A stretch of 28,005 nt of DNA from CALELF01 sp045617925 (GTDB lineage Bacteria > Synergistota > Synergistia > Synergistales > Synergistaceae), in the NCBI GenBank assembly GCA_045617925.1, contig JAZLJR010000044.1:1-28005 (forward strand), in the 5' to 3' direction. The position numbers and the translations under genes were made by a program. Shown one piece after another: positions 1 to 7,223 of this stretch (position 1 is the stretch's first letter; every line of letters starts with the position of its first letter). The notes beneath the pieces were generated by a model. It saw only the letters and a program-made list of their open reading frames with translations, searched no databases and was not told the DNA's origin.

Positions 1-104
1 CTAGACGGTGTTATGGGGTAAATTGCGGCAACTTCTGTAAAAGCATAGGCAACATAAGCAGCAGCAGTGTTGCCATCTAAAGTTTCAAAAAATTGTTCAG
101 CCAT
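1..104 (-). CDS. nifJ: pyruvate:ferredoxin (flavodoxin) oxidoreductase, N-terminal fragment (runs off left edge)
   Basis: Only the first 34 codons are present; the gene continues beyond base 1. The peptide begins MAEQFFETLDGNTAAAYVAY and ends in AAIYPITPS. DGN-AAAYVAYAF-TEVAAIYPITPSS is the hallmark N-terminus of pyruvate:ferredoxin oxidoreductases, the thiamine-pyrophosphate-binding domain I. The family oxidatively decarboxylates pyruvate with CoA to acetyl-CoA and CO2, reducing ferredoxin or flavodoxin in the cytoplasm. It is central to anaerobic metabolism. The start is set by ATG at 102-104 with GGAGAA about 10 nt upstream. An intrinsic terminator (146-181) separates it from the GGDEF genes upstream, so it probably has its own promoter in the short gap. 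The family is about 1,170 residues long, so about 97 percent of the gene is missing. Other members of the 2-oxoacid oxidoreductase superfamily are less likely given the close N-terminal match. Confidence 0.85.
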   Translation of the reverse strand, partial: MAEQFFETLDGNTAAAYVAYAFTEVAAIYPITPS

Positions 105-125
105 TTTTATCTATTTCTCCGTTCA

Positions 126-138
126 TGTAAAAATTACA
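126..138. promoter_or_regulatory. 13-bp dyad upstream of PFOR, possible operator
   Basis: TGTAA-AAA-TTACA is a perfect 5-bp inverted repeat lying between the terminator of the GGDEF genes and the PFOR ribosome binding site. Its position would suit a regulator of PFOR expression. I cannot name the regulator, and short AT-rich dyads arise by chance. Confidence 0.25.
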
Positions 139-145
139 CAATATT

Positions 146-181
146 GCAAAAAAGGTGCATAGCAAGCCAGCTACACACCTT
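146..181 (-). terminator. intrinsic terminator after the second GGDEF gene
   Basis: Read on the minus strand, AAGGTGTGTAGC (181-170) pairs with GCTATGCACCTT (163-152) through 12 pairs, two of them G-T. The loop is six nucleotides and a run of T residues follows. It begins 10 nt after the stop codon of the gene ending at 192. It insulates the PFOR gene from the upstream GGDEF genes. Confidence 0.8.
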
Positions 182-191
182 ATGAATTGCG

Positions 192-947
192 TTATTTTTT
201 TTCAGTATGCTGTGATTGTTCTTGTTCCTCTTGCCCTGTTGGAAGTTCTATTTTTGGTTCCAGTAGCGACGCATCATAAACAGTATAGCGATCGCCGCCA
301 TTCTCTTTAGAGGCACGAAGAGCAACGCCTGTAGCTTCATAAAGTGCTTTTGTTGTTAAGCCATGTTTTGGACAAAAAGCTACCCCCGCACTGAAAGCCA
401 CCTTTATTTCCCTACCATTAAATTTTATTGTAACATTCTTCCAATTAGCCAACAATTTATCCATAAAAGCGGTGATTTCTTCTTCGCTTTCTCTGTTTGG
501 TAAGAAGAAAAGAATTTCTTCGCACATATCACCAACGCTACAGAGTAAAGCGTCTTTTTGTGAGCCGACATTTTCTTTGATGTATTTACATAATTCTAAA
601 ACTGCATAGTCCACTGCCTCTGCGCCGTATTCGGCTTTAATATCCCCAAATCTCCCCCCGTCTAGGCAAACAAAAGCGGAAACTTTTGCTGGGTTTATAT
701 TTGTAAGTGCAGCTTCCATGTTAACAAGGAAAGGGTCAAGTTTCGTCATACCTGTTTTTAAGGTAGTGCGTCTTCTTGCAATAGATTCTTCCAACAATTT
801 TTCGTTTTCCTTTATGGAACTTGCAGCCTTGTGATAACTAGCAATTGATGAAAAATTAAAAGAATAAAGAGCGAGTACTACAAGAAAAATAATAGCAAGA
901 AGTGTTGCTAAAGGCCTTACTAGATTTTCATATTTCATTTGTTTCAT
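192..947 (-). CDS. membrane-anchored protein with degenerate GGDEF domain
   Basis: This is a 251-residue protein with one hydrophobic segment at about residues 13-33, then a short polar helix, then a diguanylate-cyclase-like fold. The C-terminal half keeps the family pattern: a core strand FSAGVAFCPKHG, then AL-ASKENGGDRYTVYD, corresponding to the usual SIGIA and ALY-AK-GRNRV elements. The catalytic GGDEF loop is not conserved; the equivalent stretch reads VGDMCEEILFFLP. The metal-binding aspartate and the glycine pair therefore look lost, so cyclase activity is unlikely. A role as a c-di-GMP or nucleotide sensor, or a partner of another GGDEF protein, is possible. The C-terminal tail is Glu/Gln-rich. 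The start is ATG at 947, preceded by GGAGAAG. It lies 34 nt downstream of a second GGDEF-like gene and probably shares its transcript. Confidence 0.7.
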   Translation of the reverse strand: MKQMKYENLVRPLATLLAIIFLVVLALYSFNFSSIASYHKAASSIKENEKLLEESIARRRTTLKTGMTKLDPFLVNMEAALTNINPAKVSAFVCLDGGRFGDIKAEYGAEAVDYAVLELCKYIKENVGSQKDALLCSVGDMCEEILFFLPNRESEEEITAFMDKLLANWKNVTIKFNGREIKVAFSAGVAFCPKHGLTTKALYEATGVALRASKENGGDRYTVYDASLLEPKIELPTGQEEQEQSQHTEKK

Positions 948-981
948 TTTTCTTCTCCATTCAAATCAATAAAAATTAAAG

Positions 982-1716
982 CTACTGTAATATTGGCTCT
1001 GCATCGCCCTCCATTTTAAAGGTGAAATAAGCCAAGTCACGGATACCGCGGTTTATTTTAGAGGTTACCTCGATTAAATCTAATGCTGTACTGTTAATAG
1101 ATGCCCTAAATGGGAAAGCTGTTGTGTGAAGAGACATATTTTCAATTTGATGTGATTCGTCTATTCTATATGGCGTGTCATGCCAAAGAGCCTTCATCTT
1201 CTTAATAAATTTTAAAGTGTCCTCTCTACTTTGGAACTCAGTATCTAGCACCATAAAGGAACTTCCACTGAGTCTTGCACAGACAAATCTGTCCCCAGAA
1301 AAGGTTGCTTTTAAATAACTGGCAAAGGTTAATACTGCATCACGACCGGCGAGATGACCAAATTCATCGTTTATACTCTTTAAGCTGTGTCCTAGAGAAG
1401 GGGAAGCAAAACTTACATAATAGAGAGCCAGCTGTTTTTCACCAAGAGAAGCTTTCTTTTCCTCTATTGTTTTCTTAAAACCTTCTTCATTTAGGACACC
1501 TGTTTGTTCATCATACATTTCAAGTTTTAGGGATTCATCGAGTTGTGCCTGTAGAGAGTCCCTTTTTTCTTCTATTGCCTGTAAAGAATTCTTTTTGCAT
1601 TGAATTGAATAAAAGCTCCAAATTAAAAAGCAAACAGCTAAAACAATGCAGATAAATAACGCTATAACCTTGTTTTTTGTTTTTCTTTCAATTTCATTAT
1701 ATTGTTCTTCCCACAT
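982..1716 (-). CDS. membrane-anchored GGDEF-family protein lacking the GGDEF signature
   Basis: This is a 244-residue protein. A transmembrane segment lies at about residues 17-36, followed by a coiled-coil-like linker rich in Lys, Glu and Gln up to about residue 65. The GGDEF fold then follows: YDEQTGVLNEEGF matches the usual D-LTGL-NR-F start, and SINDEFGHLAGRDAVLTF is a good copy of the substrate-binding helix (IND-GH-AGD-VL). The active-site loop reads RLSGSSF instead of RYGGDEF, so the catalytic Gly-Gly-Asp-Glu residues are replaced. The protein is probably not an active diguanylate cyclase. AGGAGG stands 6-7 nt before the ATG at 1716, and a promoter lies at 1769-1797. It is the first gene of a two-gene unit with the related gene at 192-947. 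The pair look like diverged paralogues, although similarity outside the fold is low. Confidence 0.72.
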   Translation of the reverse strand: MWEEQYNEIERKTKNKVIALFICIVLAVCFLIWSFYSIQCKKNSLQAIEEKRDSLQAQLDESLKLEMYDEQTGVLNEEGFKKTIEEKKASLGEKQLALYYVSFASPSLGHSLKSINDEFGHLAGRDAVLTFASYLKATFSGDRFVCARLSGSSFMVLDTEFQSREDTLKFIKKMKALWHDTPYRIDESHQIENMSLHTTAFPFRASINSTALDLIEVTSKINRGIRDLAYFTFKMEGDAEPILQ

Positions 1717-1768
1717 ATTAAAAACCTCCTAAAATAATAAATAGGAATATCCGCCTCTAAAACGCCTT

Positions 1769-1797
1769 CTTATAGCACAAATCGGTGAATTTTGCAA
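1769..1797 (-). promoter_or_regulatory. predicted sigma-70-type promoter for the GGDEF gene pair
   Basis: On the minus strand TTGCAA (1797-1792) is followed after 17 nt by TATAAG (1774-1769). The -10 box has an extended TGC just before it. It is about 50 nt upstream of the start codon at 1716. Confidence 0.5.
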
Positions 1798-1888
1798 GAT
1801 TATTCCTAGAAGAAAACCAAGAGTCTATTAGAGATTTAAGCCATGTTAAAATCTGTGCCAACATCTTCAAAAATTTTATTATTCTTTG

Positions 1889-1897
1889 TGATATAAT
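1889..1897 (+). promoter_or_regulatory. predicted extended -10 promoter for the aldo/keto reductase
   Basis: TGATATAAT is an extended -10 element (TG at 1889-1890, TATAAT at 1892-1897), 32 nt before the start codon at 1930. No good -35 is visible at the matching distance. Extended -10 promoters can work without one. Confidence 0.45.
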
Positions 1898-1929
1898 GAA
1901 ACATCCTAAGACAAAGGAGTAGTGAACAT

Positions 1930-3084
1930 ATGGGGGTTTTTGATTTTAATAAAAAGAAATTAGGCTTTGGACTAATGAGACTTCCTCTGCTGGATGAAAA
2001 AAACATTGCAAACATAGACATCGAGCAGGTCAAGGAAATGGTAGATTTGTTTTTAGCTCGAGGCTTCACGTATTTTGACACGGCTTGGATGTATCATGAT
2101 TTTAAAAGTGAAGATGCTGTAAAAGAAGCCCTTACCTCCCGCCACAAAAGAGATAAATATACATTAGCATCAAAACTACATTTTGCTTTTATTTCAAGCA
2201 AAGAAGACAGGGATAAGATTTTTAATAAACAGCTTGAAAAAACAGGCGTGTCTTATTTTGATTACTATCTCTTGCACGGTATAGAAGACTCAACCTATGA
2301 CAATTATCTTGAATTTGATTGTTTCAACTGGTTGAGATGGCAAAAAGCACAGGGGCTCGTCAAGCATATTGGTTGCTCTTGTCATTGTTCCGCAGATTTG
2401 CTTGACAGAATTTTGACAGAACACCCAGAGCTTGAGTTTGTTCAGTTACAAATCAACTATCTTGATTGGGGCGACAAAAATGTTCAATCAAAACAGTGCT
2501 ACAGAGTGGCAACAGCCCACAATGTTCCAATAGTTGTTATGGAGCCACTCAAGGGAGGTACATTAGTAAACTTGCCACCTCAAGCACAGACACTATTAGA
2601 CAAGGCGGAATTAAGAGCCTCAGATTTAGCACTGCGCTTTGTGGCAGACCTGCCGAATGTAGCGATGGTTCTTTCTGGAATGAGTAGCCTTGAACAACTT
2701 AAGATGAATACAGATATAATGGCTTACCCAATGCCAATAGAAGCAAAAGAACGTTTGCTTATCAGAAACATCAAACATATATTGAAAGATCTAAACGCAA
2801 TCCCATGCACAAACTGTTCTTATTGCACAACAAAATGCCCAAAGAAAATCCCAATAAACTCTTTCTTTGCGCTCTATAATCAAGATATTCACGATGTAAG
2901 CAGTCAAATTCCACAAGCAGACGGTTCTTTTTGGAAAGCAGAGGACACATATTATAACCAAGTGGCAAATGCACATGCGCCAGCGAGTGACTGTATCAAA
3001 TGTGGAGAGTGTGAAAAACTTTGCCCACAACAGTTACCAATTCGAGACCTGTTGGAAAAAGTAAAAGCACGTTTTGGAAGATAA
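1930..3084 (+). CDS. aldo/keto reductase with C-terminal 2x[4Fe-4S] ferredoxin domain
   Basis: This is a 384-residue cytoplasmic oxidoreductase. The N-terminal TIM barrel (about 1-280) carries the aldo/keto reductase tetrad: Asp50 and Tyr55 in YFDTAWMYHDF, Lys82 in LASKLHF, and His116 in YYLLHGIED. The C-terminal region has two iron-sulfur motifs: C293-x2-C-x2-C-x3-CP and C355-x2-C-x2-C-x3-CP. Together these would bind two [4Fe-4S] clusters, as in the ferredoxin-linked aldo/keto reductase group (COG1453 type). The physiological substrate is unknown. A link to ferredoxin-based redox balance in an anaerobe is a reasonable inference. AAGGAG stands 10 nt before the ATG. It is a single-gene unit, divergent from the GGDEF genes and closed by a strong terminator at 3093-3135. 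Confidence 0.93.
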   Translation: MGVFDFNKKKLGFGLMRLPLLDEKNIANIDIEQVKEMVDLFLARGFTYFDTAWMYHDFKSEDAVKEALTSRHKRDKYTLASKLHFAFISSKEDRDKIFNKQLEKTGVSYFDYYLLHGIEDSTYDNYLEFDCFNWLRWQKAQGLVKHIGCSCHCSADLLDRILTEHPELEFVQLQINYLDWGDKNVQSKQCYRVATAHNVPIVVMEPLKGGTLVNLPPQAQTLLDKAELRASDLALRFVADLPNVAMVLSGMSSLEQLKMNTDIMAYPMPIEAKERLLIRNIKHILKDLNAIPCTNCSYCTTKCPKKIPINSFFALYNQDIHDVSSQIPQADGSFWKAEDTYYNQVANAHAPASDCIKCGECEKLCPQQLPIRDLLEKVKARFGR

Positions 3085-3092
3085 TATAAAGA

Positions 3093-3135
3093 AAAAAACG
3101 AGAGTGAAGTGTTCAAAACTTCACTCTCGTTTTTT
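3093..3135. terminator. bidirectional intrinsic terminator
   Basis: The stem ACGAGAGTGAAGT (3098-3110) pairs perfectly with ACTTCACTCTCGT (3118-3130) across a 7-nt loop. An A-run lies on its left and a T-run on its right, so it can end transcripts from both sides. It sits between the convergent aldo/keto reductase gene (stop at 3084) and the ATPase gene. The ATPase stop codon at 3134-3136 overlaps the T-tract. Confidence 0.92.
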
Positions 3136-4390
3136 AACAAGTTAAACAATTTATTGGCACTATGTAAACTCCATCTGCTCGCTTGTAACACATACCAGTT
3201 GCGGTAATCACCATCATAAAAGCGGGAGCATTACAAACTACCTTTCGTTTTAGCCTCTTTAGGTCGTCAACTGCTTTTTCTATTCGCTCCTCTCCCCCAA
3301 GTCTGATATTGATTGCTGCCCATTTATCGTCCAGGTGTGCGACAACATCACATTCAAGCCCAAGATTGTCACGGTAATGGCTTAATTTTATACCAGCTAT
3401 TGACGAATAAACACGCAGATCTCGTATAGCAAAATTTTTGAATAGCATTTCAAAAAACCTTAAATCCTGCAGTAAATCATCTGGCATGATGTTAAGTGCG
3501 GATGTGGCAATTGAAGGATCTGTAAGATATCGAGTTGGAGTAAGACGAACAATGGCATTGCTTCGCAATTTCGGATTCCAAGCAGGCAAATCTTCAATGA
3601 TATAGAGATCTTGCAAAGCCTCAATATAAGAAACCATCGTTTTGTCATCTAGTCTTCTACCAGTAACACTACCAATTTTATCTCGTATAAGAGTAATAGG
3701 GGCGTCTGTTGAAATTTGCATAGAATAGCTTTTTACAATGTGCTGTAATACACCAGTCTTTTTATTGCGAAATTTACCGCCCTTGCAAAATTCATGCAAA
3801 AAAAGACCGTCGTAGCAATTTTTTGTCACACTTAATGCTGTTTCCTGATTTTCTGTTATTGCACCTGGCCAACCACCGCGACACAAAAGAAAGGCTGTGT
3901 CTAAGATGGAATGGGCCTTGTTTTTATTAAGGAGTTTTTGTTCTCCGTCGTCAAAAAGACCTTTTAGAGAAACAAGCTCGCGTGACTCTTTGGATTCAGT
4001 AAGACTCATAGGCCTCATGACAATATGAAAAATTTGTTTTGAGTTTTGAGGTGCAAAACTCTTTTTATCCTCTAGTGCAGAACTTGCAGTTAAAATAAAT
4101 TGCCCGACTTCTTGATTTTCTGCAAGAAGTTCAGTCAGCTCTGAAGCTACTTCAGGCGCATTTTGCCACTCTGTGATAAGGCGAGGTTGACTTCCAATTA
4201 ATGCAATAGAAGGATCGATTTTTGCTAAATCAATAGAGTCTTTTTTATTTAACCAATATGAACCTTTACTAAAAAGTTGAGCGGTTGTTGCTTTCCCGCA
4301 GGAGCTTATTCCCTCTAAAAAAATAACAGAATGTGTGCTAATTTTAGCCTTTATTGCTTCTTCAACACAACGAACAAAGTAATCTTGCAT
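3134..4390 (-). CDS. DUF4143-type AAA ATPase with altered Walker motifs
   Basis: This is a 418-residue protein of the widespread ATP-binding family that combines an N-terminal AAA domain (AAA_14) with a C-terminal DUF4143 domain. The domain order fits: a P-loop region (about 20-45), PRLITEWQNAPE (69-80), the sensor-like GQFILTASS, and then EDLPAWNPKLRSNAI-RLTPTRYLTDPSIA, a near-textbook DUF4143 core. The C-terminal VVAHLDDKWAAINIRLGG looks like the nuclease-like fold seen at the end of the family. Two key positions differ. The Walker A reads GISSCGKA, with Ala34 where Thr or Ser normally follows the lysine. The Walker B equivalent is LITEW, where the family has LIDEW. ATP hydrolysis may therefore be weakened. 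The family's role is poorly defined; some members occur near toxin-antitoxin or DNA-handling genes. The leader structure is described separately. The start is ATG at 4390. Confidence 0.88.
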   Translation of the reverse strand: MQDYFVRCVEEAIKAKISTHSVIFLEGISSCGKATTAQLFSKGSYWLNKKDSIDLAKIDPSIALIGSQPRLITEWQNAPEVASELTELLAENQEVGQFILTASSALEDKKSFAPQNSKQIFHIVMRPMSLTESKESRELVSLKGLFDDGEQKLLNKNKAHSILDTAFLLCRGGWPGAITENQETALSVTKNCYDGLFLHEFCKGGKFRNKKTGVLQHIVKSYSMQISTDAPITLIRDKIGSVTGRRLDDKTMVSYIEALQDLYIIEDLPAWNPKLRSNAIVRLTPTRYLTDPSIATSALNIMPDDLLQDLRFFEMLFKNFAIRDLRVYSSIAGIKLSHYRDNLGLECDVVAHLDDKWAAINIRLGGEERIEKAVDDLKRLKRKVVCNAPAFMMVITATGMCYKRADGVYIVPINCLTC

Positions 4391-4428
4391 AAAAAACGCT
4401 CCTTGTAATAAATTCTTTACAAGGAGCG
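4391..4428 (-). promoter_or_regulatory. terminator-like hairpin overlapping the ATPase ribosome binding site
   Basis: On the minus strand CGCTCCTTGTAA (4428-4417) pairs perfectly with TTACAAGGAGCG (4408-4397) across an 8-nt loop. Six T residues and then the ATG at 4390 follow directly. The 3' arm contains AAGGAG, the only ribosome binding site for the gene, 9 nt before the start. When folded it would hide the RBS and could also end transcription. This suggests attenuation or RBS sequestration. Confidence 0.7.
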
Positions 4429-4458
4429 ATTATATACTAAACAACAATAATCTACAAT

Positions 4459-4479
4459 AAAAATTCCGTATATTGTAGA
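4459..4479. repeat. 21-bp direct repeat, copy 1
   Basis: This is an exact copy of the repeat at 4542-4562. On the minus strand it reads TCTACAATATACGG and onward. In this copy the flanking CTACAAT (4452-4458) and ATTGTAG (4472-4478) also form a dyad. It lies in the long leader of the ATPase gene. Confidence 0.85.
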
Positions 4480-4541
4480 TAAACTTTTCCGTAAAACGCA
4501 CAAAAATAGAAATTTTTTCGTTTATTAAAGCTCTTTCGGCA

Positions 4542-4562
4542 AAAAATTCCGTATATTGTAGA
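4542..4562. repeat. 21-bp direct repeat, copy 2
   Basis: It is identical over 21 bp to 4459-4479, with 83 bp from start to start. Two exact copies upstream of one gene suggest paired binding sites for a regulator, or duplicated promoter parts (each contains TACAAT and TATACG on the minus strand). Confidence 0.85.
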
Positions 4563-4641
4563 GTTTATTTTCCTAAAATTAACAAAAAAATGAATTTTGT
4601 AAAAACTAATTAAAACCTACAGAAACGAAATCAACACACAG

Positions 4642-4670
4642 ATTATAGTCATAAAAGTATATTTGCGCAA
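4642..4670 (-). promoter_or_regulatory. predicted promoter for the ATPase gene
   Basis: On the minus strand TTGCGC (4670-4665) is followed after exactly 17 nt by a perfect TATAAT (4647-4642). It would give a leader of about 245 nt containing both 21-bp repeats and the RBS hairpin. No clear terminator separates it from the end of the fusion gene at 4689. Confidence 0.45.
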
Positions 4671-4688
4671 GTGTTTATAACCAATAAA

Positions 4689-7193
4689 CTAATTATTAAT
4701 TATTTTTGCCAAGTCTTCTCTCATCTTATATTTTAAAATTTTACCAGCAGCATTCATGGGAAATTCTGACACAAACTGAACATATTTTGGGCATTTGTGG
4801 CGGGCTACATGAGCAAGGAAAAATTCTTTTACTTCTCGCTCAGACAATTTCTCTCCCTCTTTAACGATAATTACGGCTGCGATTTCCTCGCCTAACGCTT
4901 CATCAGGAATACCTATCACTTGCACGTCTTTAACCTTAGGGTGAGTATAAAGGAATTCTTCCAGCTCTTTTGGATAGATGTTTTCGCCTCCGCGAATAAT
5001 CATATCTTTCAGGCGACCGGTAATTTTATAGTTACCTTCCGGTGTTCTGCAGGCCAGGTCTCCTGTGTGGAGCCATCCGTGTTCATCTATTGCTTGGTGT
5101 GTAGCTTCCGGCATTTTGTAATAGCCCTTCATTATATTGTAACCGCGTGCTAAAAATTCACCACTGACATTGTCAGGGCACTCTTTGCCTGTTTCTGGGT
5201 TTACAATTTTGCATTCAACCTCAGGCAATTCATGACCAACTGTGGTGACGCGAACTTCCAGTGGATCGTCTGTTTCGCTCATTGTGCAGCCAGGGCTCGC
5301 CTCTGTTTGCCCATAAACAATTACAATTTCTTTCATATTCATTTTTTCTATTACGTCACGCATCTTTGATTCAGGACAGGGGCTACCAGCCATGATACCA
5401 GTTCTCATATAAGAAAAATCCGTCTTTGCAAAATCGGGATGTTCCATCATTGCGATAAACATTGTTGGAACTCCGTGAAAACAAGTGATACGTTCTTCAT
5501 TTATGCAACTCAAACTTGCCTTTGTGGAGAAATAAGGCAAGGGAGAAAGGGTTGCGCCATGTGTCATAGAAGCTGTCATAGCAAGCACCATACCAAAGCA
5601 ATGAAACATCGGAACGTGAATCATCATGCGGTCTGCTGTGGAGAGATCCATTCTGTCTCCAATGCATTTACCGTTGTTTACCACATTATGATGTGTAAGC
5701 ATGACCCCTTTTGGAAAACCAGTCGTTCCACTCGTGTATTGCATATTACAAACGTCGTGCACAGAAACCTGTCTTGCTGCCTGACGAAGTGCAATCACAG
5801 GGGTTTTTTCTGCCAATTCCATTGCATCATCCCAATTAAGACAGCCCTTTGAATGAAAATTCACAGAAATAACATTGCGTAAAAAAGGCAAACGTTTACA
5901 GGCCAGAGGTGTTGCGCCATTTGGATCATGAGTGTCCAGCTCTGGGCAAAGTTCGTGGATGATTTGTTCGTAGCTGGTGTCCTTGAAATGGTCTATCATA
6001 ACAAGGGTATGTGTGTCTGACTGACGAAGCAGATATTCTGCTTCGTTAATTTTGTATGCAGTGTTCATCGTGACAAGCACAGCACCTATTTTAGTTACTG
6101 CCCAAAAAGTGATAAACCATTGTGGCAGGTTTGTGCACCAAAGAGCAACATGACTTCCAGCCTTTACACCGAGAGCCATGAGGGCACGTGCAGCTTGATT
6201 CACGTCGTCGCGAAATTCCTTGTAAGTTCTTGTGTAATCACAAGAAGTGTAACGAAAGGCGTATTGGTCTGGAAAATCACGAACAATTTGATCCAACACA
6301 TCGCTAAAGGTTTTTTCTATAAGTTGTTCTTTTTGCCAAGGAAAATATCCTGTGCCAGATTTGTTTTCATAAAGACGACGTGTTGAAATTTGTCGCCTTG
6401 TGTCACCCCATTTTTTTGCAACACTGGCAAAGTGTAATGCAATAAGCTCAAGTTCCTGTACAATTCCCCAGGAAGGAAGCCATTCAAGAGCAACAAACCC
6501 GTCGTAATTTATGGAGTAAAGTGCTCTAATTATTTCTGTAATAGGAAGAGTTCCCTCACCAACGAGGCAATATTTATTTGCACCATTTTCTATACAGCTA
6601 TCCTTCATGTGAACATGGCGCACGTAGGCACCGAGGTTTTTTATCGTTGTTTCTGGTGTTTCTTCTCCTTCTCGCACCGTGTGTTGCACGTCCCAAAGGG
6701 CAGCCAAATTATCACTCGCAAAATGTTCTAAAATTTGACATAGGAAAGCAGAATCAGAAAAACATGCTATTGTTTCAAGTAATATGCAAATATGCTTTTC
6801 TCTTGCAACAGGAATTACTTCATTCAAAACTGCAATAATGTTTTTTTTGCAATTGGCTAGTGAATTTCCGTTATCCTTTGCCCCAACTCGAACATAAGGG
6901 CAAGACAAATTTTCTGCAATAGATAGGACAGTTTTTATGTGTTTAATGTTTGTTTTAACATCGTTGTCTGTTATATCGCAACTAGAAGAAATACAAGGTA
7001 TAGATAAAGACAAATCAAAAAGTTGTCTGACTATAACAGAAGAATTTGTTTTGTTAAAAAGCCCAGAATCCTTGAAACGGGGTTCGTTGATACTATGAAC
7101 ATCTATTCCGTTAAAACTACAGTCTTTTGCTATTTTTATAAAATCTTGCCAGGAGTAATTTTCCCAACCGTATGTAGAAAAAGAAATCTTCAT
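4689..7193 (-). CDS. fusion: sugar isomerase-like TIM barrel + acyl-CoA synthetase (AMP-binding ligase)
   Basis: This is an 834-residue two-domain protein. Residues 1 to about 265 are a xylose isomerase-like/AP-endonuclease-2 TIM barrel (COG1082 type): it opens MKISFSTYGWENYSWQDF, then ILLETI, LWDVQHTVREGE, RHVHMKDS, and LVGEGTLPITE with ALEWLP, the usual metal and substrate strands. Residues about 290-834 are a full acyl-adenylate-forming enzyme: YTSGTTGFPKG from Tyr486, GQTE at 628-631, LHTGDLA, ITGRLKDMIIRGGENIYP, and catalytic Lys818 in AAGKILKYK. The second half activates a carboxylate to an acyl-CoA. The substrates of either half are unknown. The ATG at 7193 is chosen because GGAG lies 9 nt before it; an upstream in-frame TTG at 7208 has no RBS. 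The gene is 30 nt downstream of udp and probably co-transcribed. Confidence 0.93.
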   Translation of the reverse strand: MKISFSTYGWENYSWQDFIKIAKDCSFNGIDVHSINEPRFKDSGLFNKTNSSVIVRQLFDLSLSIPCISSSCDITDNDVKTNIKHIKTVLSIAENLSCPYVRVGAKDNGNSLANCKKNIIAVLNEVIPVAREKHICILLETIACFSDSAFLCQILEHFASDNLAALWDVQHTVREGEETPETTIKNLGAYVRHVHMKDSCIENGANKYCLVGEGTLPITEIIRALYSINYDGFVALEWLPSWGIVQELELIALHFASVAKKWGDTRRQISTRRLYENKSGTGYFPWQKEQLIEKTFSDVLDQIVRDFPDQYAFRYTSCDYTRTYKEFRDDVNQAARALMALGVKAGSHVALWCTNLPQWFITFWAVTKIGAVLVTMNTAYKINEAEYLLRQSDTHTLVMIDHFKDTSYEQIIHELCPELDTHDPNGATPLACKRLPFLRNVISVNFHSKGCLNWDDAMELAEKTPVIALRQAARQVSVHDVCNMQYTSGTTGFPKGVMLTHHNVVNNGKCIGDRMDLSTADRMMIHVPMFHCFGMVLAMTASMTHGATLSPLPYFSTKASLSCINEERITCFHGVPTMFIAMMEHPDFAKTDFSYMRTGIMAGSPCPESKMRDVIEKMNMKEIVIVYGQTEASPGCTMSETDDPLEVRVTTVGHELPEVECKIVNPETGKECPDNVSGEFLARGYNIMKGYYKMPEATHQAIDEHGWLHTGDLACRTPEGNYKITGRLKDMIIRGGENIYPKELEEFLYTHPKVKDVQVIGIPDEALGEEIAAVIIVKEGEKLSEREVKEFFLAHVARHKCPKYVQFVSEFPMNAAGKILKYKMREDLAKIINN

Positions 7194-7223
7194 ATTTGTG
7201 CGCTCCAAATATTTATTGCGTGT

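Noticed and set aside
7194..7208. Upstream TTG start for the TIM barrel-ligase fusion
   Set aside because: It has no ribosome binding site, and the GGAG used by the ATG at 7193 would lie inside it.
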